Shown: positions 17,605 to 26,794 of the stretch, piece after piece
Numbering within the stretch: the stretch's first letter is position 1
How the letters are laid out: each line of letters opens with the position of its first letter
Assembly: GCF_900104215.1 (NCBI RefSeq)
Contig: NZ_FMXO01000011.1
Coordinates: 62,001 to 126,000 of the forward strand
DNA length: 64,000 nucleotides
Direction of reading: 5' to 3'
Source of the DNA: Desulfonatronum thiosulfatophilum
GTDB taxonomy: Bacteria; Desulfobacterota; Desulfovibrionia; Desulfovibrionales; Desulfonatronaceae
Position numbers and translations under genes: made by a program
Notes under the pieces: generated by a model
Databases searched by the model: none
What the model was told of the DNA's origin: nothing
Seen by the model: the letters and a program-made list of their open reading frames with translations, nothing else

Positions 17605-19215
17605 ATGACGCACATCAGCATTTATGACACCACGCTGCGGGACGGCACCCAGGCGGAAGACCTGCATCTTTCCACCGAAGACAAGGTCCGCATCGCCCAG
17701 AAACTCGATGATCTCGGCATTGCCTACATCGAAGGCGGGTGGCCCGTATCCAATCCCACGGACCAGCAATTTTTCAAGGAAATCAAGAACTACGACCTGA
17801 AGCATGCCCGGGTGACCTGTTTCGGCAGCACGCACAACCCCAAGCAGACCCCGGACAAGGACCCCAACCTGAAGTCGGTGATCCAGGCCAAAACGGACGT
17901 GATCACCCTGTTCGGCAAGACCTGGGACATTCACGTCAAGGAGGCCTTGCGGACCACACTGGAGCACAATCTGGAGATCATTTCCGGTTCTCTGGCCTTT
18001 GTCCGCCCCGAGGTGCGCGAACTGTTCTTCGATGCCGAACACTTTTTCGACGGCTTCAAGGCTCAGCCCGATTACGCCCTGCTCTGCCTGCGCAAGGCCT
18101 GGGAAGCCGGCGCGGACGTACTGGTGCTTTGCGACACCAACGGCGGCTGTCTTCCCCATGAAGTGGGCGAGATCGTGGCCCAGGTCCAGAAAGAGCTGCC
18201 CGGCGCCAAACTGGGTATCCATACCCACAACGACTCGGAAACCGCCGTGGCCAGTTCCCTGATCGCGGTGCGCAACGGCGCGGTCCAGGTTCAGGGCACC
18301 ATGAACGGCTACGGCGAGCGCTGTGGCAATGCCAACCTCTGCTCCGTGATTCCCAACCTGCAACTGAAGATGGGCTGCACCTGCCTGCCCGAGGGTCACC
18401 TGGAGTTGCTGGCCTCCACATCCCACTTCGTTTCCGAAGTGGCCAACCTGAAGCCGTTTCTGCGCCAGCCGTTCGTGGGCAACTCGGCCTTTGCCCACAA
18501 GGGTGGCATCCACGTCAGCGCCGTGACCCGCAACCCCAGGACCTACGAGCACATCGAGCCGGAACTAGTGGGCAACAAGCAGCGGGTCCTGCTTTCGGAT
18601 CTGGCCGGACGCAGCAACATCCTTTTCAAGGCCAAACAGTTCGGTTTTCACCTGGAAAAGGACGATCCGTTCGTCTCGGAACTGCTGGCCGAAATCAAGA
18701 CCCGCGAAAGCAAGGGCTATGAATACGCCGCCGCCGAAGCTTCCTTCGAACTTCTTCTCAATCAGACCCTGGGCCGGATGCGCCGCTATTTCTCCCTGCT
18801 CAGCTTCCGGGTCATCGACGCCCGCCACGAAGACCAGGCCCAGCCCTGGGCTGAAGCCACGGTGATGATCAAGGTTGGCGGCGTGGTCGAGCACACGGCT
18901 GCCGCCGGGCACGGACCGGTCAACGCCCTGGACCATGCCCTGCGCAAGGCCCTGGAACGCTTCTACCCCAATCTCAAGGAAATGCGCCTCCTGGACTTCA
19001 AGGTCCGTGTCCTGTCCGCCCAGAACGGCAATTCCGGCACCGCGTCCAACGTCCGGGTGCTCATCGAGTCCGGCGACGCCCAGTCCCGCTGGATAACAGT
19101 AGGCGTGTCCCACAACATCATCGAAGCCAGCTGGCAGGCCCTGGAAGATTCCATGAACTACAAGCTGTTCAAGGACGATCAGCACAAACTGCAGCGGATC
19201 ACAACGGACAAATAA
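17605..19215 (+). CDS. cimA: (R)-citramalate synthase
   Basis: This is a 536-residue DRE-TIM metallolyase. The sequence YDTTLRDGTQAE at the N-terminus, the HTHNDSETAVA metal site near residue 210, NGYGERCGNANL and a C-terminal LeuA allosteric-type domain (about 390-530) match the long citramalate synthases of Geobacter/Desulfovibrio rather than 2-isopropylmalate or homocitrate synthase. It condenses pyruvate and acetyl-CoA for threonine-independent isoleucine synthesis. Its position directly after lysC fits amino-acid biosynthesis. Confidence 0.92.
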   Translation: MTHISIYDTTLRDGTQAEDLHLSTEDKVRIAQKLDDLGIAYIEGGWPVSNPTDQQFFKEIKNYDLKHARVTCFGSTHNPKQTPDKDPNLKSVIQAKTDVITLFGKTWDIHVKEALRTTLEHNLEIISGSLAFVRPEVRELFFDAEHFFDGFKAQPDYALLCLRKAWEAGADVLVLCDTNGGCLPHEVGEIVAQVQKELPGAKLGIHTHNDSETAVASSLIAVRNGAVQVQGTMNGYGERCGNANLCSVIPNLQLKMGCTCLPEGHLELLASTSHFVSEVANLKPFLRQPFVGNSAFAHKGGIHVSAVTRNPRTYEHIEPELVGNKQRVLLSDLAGRSNILFKAKQFGFHLEKDDPFVSELLAEIKTRESKGYEYAAAEASFELLLNQTLGRMRRYFSLLSFRVIDARHEDQAQPWAEATVMIKVGGVVEHTAAAGHGPVNALDHALRKALERFYPNLKEMRLLDFKVRVLSAQNGNSGTASNVRVLIESGDAQSRWITVGVSHNIIEASWQALEDSMNYKLFKDDQHKLQRITTDK

Positions 19216-19274
19216 ACCCTGATCACGCTCTCCAACCGAGGTAAGGGCGTTACTCAGTCACCCGCGGCAACCTT

Positions 19275-19390
19275 GGGCGACCGCAAGGGAAGCTCCTCCA
19301 AGTCCGTGCTTGTGGCGATGGGATATGCGCCAGGACGACAGATCCCCGCGATTCCCGCTCACTCGAAGGGGCGCACCCTTGCGGTCGCCC
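19275..19390. repeat. Inverted GGGCGACCGCAAGGG pair (family D)
   Basis: The 15-mer at 19275-19289 recurs as a perfect reverse complement at 19376-19390, and the second copy is itself extended into a near-palindrome beginning GGGGCGCACCC. Related hairpins are at 23151-23172 and 33688-33711. Confidence 0.7.
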
Positions 19391-19525
19391 TGGGATGGCC
19401 GCGATGCTACGGACCATCCGTATTTGAGCGTCCGCCCGCGCGGGTGACCCTCATCTGGCGCGCGTTATCGCTATCCATGATAGACTGCCCGAAATTTCGA
19501 GAAGCTACTATCAACCCCACTACTG

Positions 19526-19605
19526 TTTCTCTACCTTCCACCTCTGACCTTCCGACCTCTGACTTCCGACTTCTGTCCTCTGCATACCATCCTCTGTCTA
19601 CTACC
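19526..19605. repeat. TCTGACCTC-type degenerate tandem array (family C), copy 1
   Basis: Irregular 7-8 base units of the form TCTGACC, TCCGACC, TCTGACT and TCCGACT follow each other across about 70 bases. The same units occur in reverse complement between nifD and nifK (32141-32236). The pyrimidine-rich strand is the plus strand here. Confidence 0.75.
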
Positions 19606-19621
19606 ACTGTTTCTGTGCAAG

Positions 19622-19711
19622 GAGTTCGTTGAAAGGCACGGAGGGATGATCTGGGCCGAAAGCGCTCCCGGAAAAGAAAGCGTCTTTCGTTTTACCTTGC
19701 CTCTCGCGTAA
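19622..19711 (+). pseudogene. Remnant of a histidine kinase C-terminus
   Basis: The frame reads [20 protein letters not shown] then VFRFTLPLA and stops. This is the conserved last part of the HATPase domain of sensor kinases (typically VERHGG-x-IW-x-ES-x-PG-x-G-x-x-F-x-F-x-LPL). In the upstream 300 bases no frame carries the G1 or N boxes, so only the tail survives. The Gly usually found in PGKGS is Glu here. Confidence 0.75.
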
Positions 19712-20024
19712 CGCATTTCGAAAGAGTCGCTACTCACCCTGAAATTCGGCTTTCAGTGCTGCCCGCCACCTGCTCGGTGCTGAGGCAGACACCTGATGAT
19801 ACGAAACGAACGCTTCAGACGGTTGAACTTGTGAGATCGCCGCACCCCAGTGCGGCACGTATCTACGCCGGAAAAAGCATATAGCACCGGGATGCTGATT
19901 CCAACACATCACCCATGTTCTGACTCTCCCGGATGAGACGTTGCGCACTGGGATGCGGTGCTCCCAAAGCCGCGGTGCAGACCAAGACGGACGCGGCTGA
20001 ACATCAGGCGGTGTGAAATAATCA

Positions 20025-20053
20025 TTGACCTAACGGCAATCCTTGAATTAAAT
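20025..20053 (+). promoter_or_regulatory. Putative sigma-70-type promoter
   Basis: The hexamers TTGACC (20025-20030) and TTAAAT (20048-20053) are 17 bases apart, 62 bases before the B12-binding protein gene. Judged by eye only. Confidence 0.4.
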
Positions 20054-20114
20054 TCACCATAATTGACCTGATTTAGACTGACACACAACCGCCGTTTGGT
20101 AGTGAGAGTGCGAC

Positions 20115-20750
20115 ATGATCACCAGTGAATTCTACGACAACTACCTGCAAGGCCTGCTGGCCGGAAACAGACAACACTGCAGCGGCATGGTGGAAGATCT
20201 GCTGGAGCGGAACATTCCCGTCCAGGACTTGTATCTCGACCTGTTCCAGCGCTCCATGTATGATGTGGGCAATTTGTGGGAAGAGAACAAGATTTCCGTG
20301 GCTGTGGAGCATTTGGCAACATCCGTCACGGAAAGCCTTCTGTCCCTGGTCTATCCGATTATCTTCTCCGCCGAGCACAACGGAAAAAAGGCGATCATTT
20401 CCTGTGTCGCCAATGAATACCATCAAATTGGCGGCAAGATGGTCGCGGACATTCTTGAACTGCACGGCTGGGACGGATACTTCCTGGGCGCGAACACGCC
20501 GGTGGACGCGCTGCTGAAAATGATTGCCGACAAGCAACCCGATCTGGTGGGATTGTCCTTGAGCATCTCCCACAACATGTCCAGCCTCCATGCAATCGTG
20601 GACAGAATTCGGACGGATTTCCCGGATCTTCCGGTGATTGTCGGCGGCCAGGCCTTCCGCTGGCAAGGAATGGACATAGAACGGCAGCACGACCGAGTGG
20701 AGCTCGTCTCGTCGCTGACCCATCTTCAAGACTATATCGCTGAGGCCTGA
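20115..20750 (+). CDS. Cobalamin-binding regulatory protein (B12-binding domain)
   Basis: This 211-residue protein has an N-terminal four-helix cap (about 1-85, with W in NLWEENKISVAVEH) and a Rossmann-like B12-binding domain (about 95-205). The lower-ligand motif D-x-H-x-x-G appears as EYHQIGG with Glu in place of Asp; the GGQAF loop near residue 178 matches the usual GG-x-x nucleotide-tail region. In sensors of this class the helix cap packs on adenosylcobalamin and responds to light or to B12 state. It lies 3 bases upstream of a histidine kinase, so the pair is probably a two-protein sensor. Confidence 0.85.
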   Translation: MITSEFYDNYLQGLLAGNRQHCSGMVEDLLERNIPVQDLYLDLFQRSMYDVGNLWEENKISVAVEHLATSVTESLLSLVYPIIFSAEHNGKKAIISCVANEYHQIGGKMVADILELHGWDGYFLGANTPVDALLKMIADKQPDLVGLSLSISHNMSSLHAIVDRIRTDFPDLPVIVGGQAFRWQGMDIERQHDRVELVSSLTHLQDYIAEA

Positions 20751-20753
20751 TGG

Positions 20754-21863
20754 ATGGCTGATATGCCCCTGGAACAGGCATTGGCGGATTTCATCTTTCA
20801 GGACGCCTCCATCATTATGATGGTCCTGGACAGGGAAGAACGCATTCTCAAGACCAATGCCTACACGGAAAACCTGGTGGGGCGACCTCTCGCCGGAATC
20901 CGTTTCACCGACCTGCTGGTTGACTTCACGAATTCCTTCTCGGTGCCGGAGGCGGTTAAATCCACCGATCCCCACCGGCTCAATCTGCCCTCCCACACGG
21001 GTCTGCCCCAGACCTTCTACTTCCACTTCAAGGAACAGGGAGACGAAGTCCTGGTTCTGGGCGAGCAGAACAGCCAGGAAGTAGAGCATCTGCAACAGAG
21101 CATGGTACGGTTGAACAACGACTTCACCAACCTGAACAGGCAACTGCAAAAATCCAATGCCGAACTGGCGAGACTCAACGATCTCAAAAACCAGCTCCTG
21201 GGCATGGCCGCCCACGACATGCGCAACCCCATCGGCGCGATCCTGAATCTGAGCTGCTTCTTGCTGGATGAAACCGGCCAGGAACTCAGCCCGGAACACT
21301 TGCAGTTCCTGACCCTGATTCATTCCTCCAGCCGGTTCATGCTCTCCCTGCTGGACGACCTGCTGGATTTTGCCAAAATCGAGGCCGGCAAGCTGGACCT
21401 GCACCTGCAACCCACGGATCTTATTGAACTGATCAGAAAAAACGTGGCGCTGAATCAGGTTCTGGCGGACAGAAAAAATATCCAAATCCACTTCCATCAT
21501 TACGAGAAACTGCCGCCGGTTGTCATGGATGCCATGAAAATCGAGCAGGTCCTCAGCAACCTGATCTCCAACGCCATAAAATTCTCCGCTTCAGGAACAA
21601 CGATCAAGGTCAATATATTGCAAAGCGGGGATCACGCCACGGTGTCCGTGACTGACCAGGGCCCAGGCATACCAGATGCGGAACTGCACAAGCTTTTCCA
21701 GCCCTTCTCCAAGACCAGCGTTCGCAGCACCGACGGTGAAAAATGCACAGGGCTGGGATTGGCCATCGTGCGCAAGATCATTCTCGGACATCTGGGCAAG
21801 ATCTGGATCCGAAGCGAAGTGGGCAAAGGCTCGACCTTCTTCTTTTCCCTGCCGTTGCCGTAA
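20754..21863 (+). CDS. PAS-containing sensor histidine kinase
   Basis: Residues about 10-110 resemble a PAS domain (MMVLDREERILKTNAYTENL); about 105-145 are a predicted coiled coil; HisKA follows with the phospho-accepting His in MAAHDMRNPIGAI; the HATPase has NLISNAIKFS, DQGPGI, GLGLAIVRKII and ends GSTFFFSLPLP. There is no transmembrane segment, so it is cytosolic. Its gene begins almost on top of the B12-binding protein stop (3-base gap), so B12 state, light or redox could be its input. No response regulator is adjacent. Confidence 0.9.
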   Translation: MADMPLEQALADFIFQDASIIMMVLDREERILKTNAYTENLVGRPLAGIRFTDLLVDFTNSFSVPEAVKSTDPHRLNLPSHTGLPQTFYFHFKEQGDEVLVLGEQNSQEVEHLQQSMVRLNNDFTNLNRQLQKSNAELARLNDLKNQLLGMAAHDMRNPIGAILNLSCFLLDETGQELSPEHLQFLTLIHSSSRFMLSLLDDLLDFAKIEAGKLDLHLQPTDLIELIRKNVALNQVLADRKNIQIHFHHYEKLPPVVMDAMKIEQVLSNLISNAIKFSASGTTIKVNILQSGDHATVSVTDQGPGIPDAELHKLFQPFSKTSVRSTDGEKCTGLGLAIVRKIILGHLGKIWIRSEVGKGSTFFFSLPLP

Positions 21864-22014
21864 GGCCTCCCTCCTCCACTGCTATTCCGAAAATTCAAGG
21901 TTGATGAGTGCCTTTTTTTGGGGCAGACTATCAGCTTTGATATGTGAATTGCGGAAACAGCCGCATCTGACGACCCCTGGGCCTCGCGGGCCTTGGTTAC
22001 AGCGGAGGTACGGC

Positions 22015-23088
22015 ATGGAGCTTTGGCAGGAACAACTGCAAGACTTTGTACATACTCTTGAGAGACTTAAACGGCATATCAACGTGACGGAACAGGAGGA
22101 ACAGGCCATCACGGAAATGCCGACTCGCTGGGGCACGACCCCGTATTTTGCCGGACTGATGGACAGGGACGACCCGAATTGCCCGATTCGGCGACAGGTC
22201 GTTCCCAGCATCCAGGAACAGCAAAACAAGTACGGCATCCCCAATTATCTCATCTGGAAAGAAAACAGAAACACGGATGAAGTCCGGCCGGACTCCATTG
22301 CCAGGCAGTACACGGACCGGGTGGCTTTTACGGTCACAGACGTCTGCGCCAATTACTGCCGACACTGCTTCCGCAAGGAACTGGTGGTCGATCAGGAATT
22401 GAAGCTGCGATTCGATGTCGAGGAAGGTCTGGACTGGATCCGGGAACATCCTGAGGTGCGGGACGTCTTGATCACCGGAGGGGATCCGTTTCTGCTCTCC
22501 GACGATAAGCTGGACTATCTGATCCGCAAGCTGCGGGAAATGCCCCACCTGCAAATGATCCGCTTCGGCACCCGCACCCCCATTGTCCTTCCCCACCGCA
22601 TTACCAATGGGTTGAGGAAGGTGCTCTCAGGACGGCATGACATTCCCATCTGGATCAACACCCAATGCAACCACCCTCGGGAAATCACGGATCTGACCGC
22701 ACAGGGGATCTACGATCTTCTGACCTGCGGCGTGAACGTAGGCAACCAGGCTGTGCTGCTCAAGGGCATCAACGACGATGTCGAGACCTTCCGCGAACTG
22801 CATCAAAAGCTGCTGACCGTCCGGATACGACCGTATTATGTATTTTATTGCGAGCCCGCGCCGGGAATCGACCATTTCCGGACGCCCGTGGAAAAAGGCG
22901 CGGAATTGATCCGCGACGCCATTCGCGGCCATACCACCGGCCTGGCGCAACCCATGTACGTAATCGCCACGAGAATCGGCAAGATCCCCCTCATGCCCGA
23001 CTACTACATCCAGGCCAAGAACGAAAAGGAATACACTCTGCGCAATTACCAGGGCAAGACAACCCCCTGGCCGACCATATCTGAGTAA
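22015..23088 (+). CDS. KamA-family radical SAM protein (lysine 2,3-aminomutase-like)
   Basis: This 357-residue radical SAM enzyme has the cluster motif CANYCRHCF (CxxxCxxC) near residue 113 and the family segments TGGDPF, GTRTPIVLPHRI and NTQCNHP. PLP-dependent KamA proteins interconvert alpha- and beta-amino acids. At 357 residues it is shorter than clostridial lysine 2,3-aminomutase (about 416) and nearer the EpmB size, but no EF-P or EpmA gene is visible, so the substrate is open; beta-lysine or beta-glutamate osmolyte synthesis is a possibility. ATG 22015 has GGAGG upstream; the frame is open for 113 codons further up without family similarity. Confidence 0.85.
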   Translation: MELWQEQLQDFVHTLERLKRHINVTEQEEQAITEMPTRWGTTPYFAGLMDRDDPNCPIRRQVVPSIQEQQNKYGIPNYLIWKENRNTDEVRPDSIARQYTDRVAFTVTDVCANYCRHCFRKELVVDQELKLRFDVEEGLDWIREHPEVRDVLITGGDPFLLSDDKLDYLIRKLREMPHLQMIRFGTRTPIVLPHRITNGLRKVLSGRHDIPIWINTQCNHPREITDLTAQGIYDLLTCGVNVGNQAVLLKGINDDVETFRELHQKLLTVRIRPYYVFYCEPAPGIDHFRTPVEKGAELIRDAIRGHTTGLAQPMYVIATRIGKIPLMPDYYIQAKNEKEYTLRNYQGKTTPWPTISE

Positions 23089-23143
23089 TCCCATCCCGGA
23101 GAAAGCAAATTGGCCACGATAGGCCGTTCCTTTCTTCGAAAAT

Positions 23144-23183
23144 AAAACAAGGGCGCCCGCAAGGGGCGCCCCTATGTTTTTCA
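23144..23183. terminator. Bidirectional terminator hairpin between convergent genes
   Basis: The segment AGGGCGCCC-GCAA-GGGGCGCCCCT is flanked by AAAACA on the left and TATGTTTTT on the right, so either strand gives a GC-rich stem followed by a U-rich tail. It lies between the convergent kamA-like and glutamine synthetase genes and also belongs to palindrome family D. Confidence 0.8.
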
Positions 23184-23230
23184 ACTCTTTTCCCGTTTGC
23201 CCCCCTTGCGGGAGCCCGGTGAATCACCTC

Positions 23231-24556
23231 TCAAATCATCAGGTAATTTCCGAGTTCCCTCGGCGTGACATGGGTGCGGTGTTCCTCCCAGCTCGCGATT
23301 TTCAAGCACATGTAATGCTTGTAGATGCTTTCGCCCAGGAGCTTGCGTAAAAATTCGCTCCGCTCCGCCTCAACCAGGGCCTCGTACATGCTCCGGGGCA
23401 GGAATCGTTCATCCCAGACCCGACATTCCTGATAATTGCGGTACACGCATCCCATGTCCGGCGCACCGCACTCGATCCCTTCCCTGATCCCCTGGATTCC
23501 CATCTCGATCAGGGCGGCCATTTGCAGATAGACGTTTCCCGAAGGATCCGGGCTGCGCAGTTCCAGGCGCATGCTTTGCGCGTCCGTACAGTACGGCAGT
23601 CGCACCATCGAACTGCGGTTCTTGATCCCCCAGCCGACAACCATGGGAGCCTCCCGTTCCGCAACGTAGGCCTTGTAGGAGTTGTAGGTCGACGCCATGA
23701 CGATCGAGGTCTGCCGAGCGTACTTCAGTATCCCCCCGATAAACTGTCGTGCCTGGCGACTCAGCATGTGCTCGTCGTCGGCATCGTAGAACAGATTCGC
23801 CCCATCCCCGTCCCACATGGAGATATGCATGTGAAATGCGCTGCGATTCTGGCCGTCGAAAGGCTTGGGCATCAAGGTCATGTACATGCCGTGTTCGGCG
23901 GCGACCCGTTCGGCGACATAGTTGAACAGGACCGTTCTGTCGGCGGCGGACAGGGCGTCGGTATGTTCAAGGTTTATCTCGTGCTGGGAAGCAGTTACCT
24001 CGTGATGCGTCTTTTCATGGCGGATTCCGCATCGTTTGAGGGTTCGAATAATCTCGTTGCGAACTTCGCCGCCCTTGTCATGCGGGTCCGAATGAAAATA
24101 TCCCGCCTTGTCGGAATGAATGTTCTTCGAGAAATCATCGCTTTTCAGAAGAAAAAACTCATGCTCCGGGGCAACCTGAAACCGCACTCCGAACTCTTGT
24201 TCCGCCTTTTCCAGCGTGCGCTCCAGGACGGCCCGGGGATCGGAGTGCGCACGCCCACCCAGAAGATTCATGATCTTGGCGATGCAAAAGCCGATTCGCT
24301 CATTGGCGAATTCAAGAACGCGGTAACTCTCCGGAACCGGGAGAAGCAGCCGGTCACTATCGTCCACCGTGGTGATGCCGGCGATGGAACTGCCGTCGAA
24401 TCCCACGCCTTTGTCGATGATCCGCTCCATGTATTCCGGGTTGATGATCAACGTCCTGAGCCGACCATTGAGATCAGTAAAAAAGATCTTGATGAATTCA
24501 ACATCAGTGTACCTCTCACCTGAATTCGCGATGACAATTGAATCTTCCTGGTTCAC
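23231..24556 (-). CDS. glnA: Type I glutamine synthetase family protein
   Basis: This 441-residue protein has the beta-grasp N-domain (FTDLNGRLRTLIINPE), FDGSSIAG, PEHEFFLL, HEKTHHEVTASQHEINL, the ATP-binding AFHMHISMW and the late MRLELRSPDPSGNVYLQMAAL. It lacks the NLYDLP adenylylation loop of GSI-beta, so it is a GSI-alpha-like form or a relative that ligates another amine. Its place beside the nif region fits ammonia assimilation, but another GlnA elsewhere could be the main enzyme. The GTG start at 24556 follows AGGAGGGG. Confidence 0.9.
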   Translation of the reverse strand: MNQEDSIVIANSGERYTDVEFIKIFFTDLNGRLRTLIINPEYMERIIDKGVGFDGSSIAGITTVDDSDRLLLPVPESYRVLEFANERIGFCIAKIMNLLGGRAHSDPRAVLERTLEKAEQEFGVRFQVAPEHEFFLLKSDDFSKNIHSDKAGYFHSDPHDKGGEVRNEIIRTLKRCGIRHEKTHHEVTASQHEINLEHTDALSAADRTVLFNYVAERVAAEHGMYMTLMPKPFDGQNRSAFHMHISMWDGDGANLFYDADDEHMLSRQARQFIGGILKYARQTSIVMASTYNSYKAYVAEREAPMVVGWGIKNRSSMVRLPYCTDAQSMRLELRSPDPSGNVYLQMAALIEMGIQGIREGIECGAPDMGCVYRNYQECRVWDERFLPRSMYEALVEAERSEFLRKLLGESIYKHYMCLKIASWEEHRTHVTPRELGNYLMI

Positions 24557-25174
24557 GCTCCCCTCCTGAGACGATTGTGATCTATGTTTGCAAATGGTGT
24601 TCTCTTATTGAACGAAACTTTGTAATTATTCAGCAAATTCTGATCATAAGTCGAAAAATGGTCCGGCTTGCCTTGATTTTGCGGACTCGCATATTTGACT
24701 GAGCCAGGATTCATTCATCGACCATTGCCAAGAGCGTTGGGCTGCAATCATAGCAAAATACCGATCAAACCACGCCGAGCAATCTACCTTGCCAAGCCGA
24801 AACGACATGGTCTGAGCGCCTGGATCAATACTGACCAGCTGTATTCGATGCTGTCAATGTTTACGCTGAATTTTTTGGAACTGAGGGAATTGACGAGGGA
24901 AGCGCTGGAATCCTTCAGGTATGCAGTCAAATTGCGTGGAGAAACTTCTGCGGCACTACCCGGCAGTACGTATTCTCATTACCATCGCCTTTATTGCCAA
25001 TCATGGCAAAAACGTCCTGCTCCAGGACGCTGGGGGTATATCGACAAGCCCTACCAACTGCGGGATCTGACGCCCAAAACCTGAGAGATCCTGGATGCGA
25101 ACTGAGAGAATTATTGGAGAACCGGATCGTCCCGCGATTCGATCATCAACCAATTTCGCCAGCCGTTTCCCAAC
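24557..25174. other. Non-coding stretch upstream of the glutamine synthetase gene
   Basis: The first part holds the GS ribosome-binding site and presumably its promoter; a family B repeat arm occupies 24612-24731. From 24732 to 25174 there is no convincing gene. A 129-codon open frame (24695-25084) begins inside the repeat, lacks a ribosome-binding site and has a low-complexity, non-protein-like composition; it may be debris of a lost gene. Confidence 0.6.
24612..24731. repeat. Family B repeat, single-arm copy 2
   Basis: The sequence starts with GTAATTATTCAGCAAATTCT and continues through GGTCCGGCTTGCCTTGATTT to TCATCGACCATTGCC. It matches the left arm of the element at 3193-3431 with only scattered changes over about 105 bases. 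No right arm is found nearby, so the copy is one-sided. It lies between the glutamine synthetase gene and nifA, about 60 bases upstream of the GTG start of the former. Confidence 0.85.
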
Positions 25175-26743
25175 TCACGACTTATTCTTTCTAGACCTGA
25201 CTCTCTGGACCGAAACCATGGCATCCAGATCAAACTTGCTGATCTTGTAGCCCATCTGTCGCTGGCTCAGCCCAAGCTCCTTGGCCGCCCTGGCCTGGAC
25301 CCAGCCATTGCGACCCAGAGCGGCAATGATTTCACGTTTTTCCATCTCTCGGAGCAGGGCCGGCTTATCCACGGCCTGAGCTGTCCCTGAAGCTGAAGGG
25401 CTGTCCGTCCGCGTTGACGGCCGGGAACCGAGAAAAGGTTCGATCAGCTCCGGCTGGATACGATCCTGCTCGCTGAGGATCACCAAACGCTCGATCAGGT
25501 TTTCCATCTCCCGAACGTTTCCTGGCCAGTCATGGGCCTTCAGCAGTTCAAGAGCGTCGATGGAAAAATGGATTTCCCGGTTATACTCCCGGCTGACCTT
25601 GCGCAGAAAGTGGATCAGCAGGCCTTCGATATCCTCCTTGCGCTCCCGGAGCGCGGGAGTATGGATCGGAAAAACGTTTAACCGGTAGAACAGATCCGGC
25701 CGAAAGGCCCCCTGGTTGGACAACGCCTCCAGATCCTTGTTCGTGGCGGCCAGAATACGCACATCCACCCTGCGGGTCTTGTTGCTGCCCAGGCGCTCGA
25801 ATTCCTTCTCCTGGATAAACCGCAACAGCTTGGCCTGCAGTCCCAGGGGCAGCTCGCCGATTTCATCCAGAAAGATGCTCCCGTTGTCAGCTTCCTCGAA
25901 TTTGCCGGGCTTGGCGGCCATGGCCCCGGTGAACGCCCCTTTCTCAAAGCCGAACAGTTCCGATTCAAGCAGGTTTTCCGGAATCGAGGCGCAGTTGACC
26001 TTGATGAACGGAAACTTTTTGCGCTCCGAAAGATCATGGATGATCCGGCCGATCAACGTCTTTCCGGTCCCGGATTCTCCCTGCAGCAGGACAGTGGCCT
26101 TGGTCGGCGCGACCCGCTGAATTTGCCGCTGAACTTCCTGCATGGCCGAGCTGCGTCCGACAATATAGGGACCGTCCGTCCCCTTGGAGACCTTGTACCG
26201 CAGCGAGGCGTTCTCCGCCCGCAGGTTCTGGAACTGCTCGTTCAGGCTGACGAACTGGGCAATGAGCACGGCCACGACCTGCAAAAACTCGATGTCTTCC
26301 TGGGTGGAGACATGGTCTCCAAACAGCCGGTCCACGTTCAAGACGCCGATGGGAATACCCTGGAGGGTGATGGGCACGCCGATGAAGGTCAGGTGCTGTT
26401 TTTCCAGGGTCCTGGACTGGGTTTTGTTCAGGAACAGGGGTTCTTTGCGAATATCCGGGACGGCATACGGCTTGCCCGTCTGGAATATCCGTCCAGTGAC
26501 CCCCTCGTCCAAACGATAGACTCCGCGCCGCATTTCTTCCGGCGTCAGCCCATGGGACGCGGTAATGAAGAGCATCCCGGTCTTGCGGTCCAGGAGCGTC
26601 ACGGTTGCCCGTTTCATGCTCAAGTTGTCCGACATGATGCGCAAAACTTCCAACAAGATGTTTTCCAGATCCGGCAGATGGGCGATTATCTCACAGATGC
26701 TGGAAAGGACATGCAGTTTGAGATCTCTGGTGTCTGGGTTCAT
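25175..26743 (-). CDS. nifA: Nitrogen-fixation transcriptional activator NifA
   Basis: The order is a GAF domain (about residues 15-160), a sigma-54-interacting AAA+ domain (Walker A GESGTGKT, the sigma-54 contact loop GAFTGA, Walker B SIFLDEIGELP, RPDLFYRLNVFPI) and a Fis-type HTH at the C-terminus (ARAAKELGLSQRQMGYK). It drives sigma-54 promoters such as the one at 28803. The linker between AAA+ and HTH is a Ser/Thr/Pro-rich stretch without the paired cysteines of oxygen-sensitive NifA proteins. The start is uncertain: ATG 26743 and ATG 26794 are both in frame and neither has a good ribosome-binding site. Confidence 0.92.
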   Translation of the reverse strand: MNPDTRDLKLHVLSSICEIIAHLPDLENILLEVLRIMSDNLSMKRATVTLLDRKTGMLFITASHGLTPEEMRRGVYRLDEGVTGRIFQTGKPYAVPDIRKEPLFLNKTQSRTLEKQHLTFIGVPITLQGIPIGVLNVDRLFGDHVSTQEDIEFLQVVAVLIAQFVSLNEQFQNLRAENASLRYKVSKGTDGPYIVGRSSAMQEVQRQIQRVAPTKATVLLQGESGTGKTLIGRIIHDLSERKKFPFIKVNCASIPENLLESELFGFEKGAFTGAMAAKPGKFEEADNGSIFLDEIGELPLGLQAKLLRFIQEKEFERLGSNKTRRVDVRILAATNKDLEALSNQGAFRPDLFYRLNVFPIHTPALRERKEDIEGLLIHFLRKVSREYNREIHFSIDALELLKAHDWPGNVREMENLIERLVILSEQDRIQPELIEPFLGSRPSTRTDSPSASGTAQAVDKPALLREMEKREIIAALGRNGWVQARAAKELGLSQRQMGYKISKFDLDAMVSVQRVRSRKNKS

Positions 26744-26794
26744 GTCCTGCTTAACGCAAGAACTATTCCATTTATGTATATCTATTAAATACAT

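Larger units (their letters stand above)
19216..20024. other. Long non-coding stretch with repeats and a gene remnant
   Basis: No intact gene is visible over about 900 bases between cimA and the B12-binding protein gene. It contains an inverted pair of GGGCGACCGCAAGGG (19275-19390), a TCTGACCTC-type array (19526-19605), the last 29 codons of a histidine kinase (19622-19711), and a small hairpin CCGCAC-CCCA-GTGCGG near 19841-19856. The rest shows nothing I can name. It looks like a scar where a gene was lost. Confidence 0.7.

Noticed and set aside
19790-19815. CTGATGA-TAC-GAAAC, similar to a hammerhead ribozyme core
   Set aside because: Only three bases separate the two boxes, so no stem II can form, and no flanking stems I or III are evident.
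24695-25084. 129-codon frame upstream of the glutamine synthetase gene
   Set aside because: It starts inside a repeat, has no ribosome-binding site and resembles no family.
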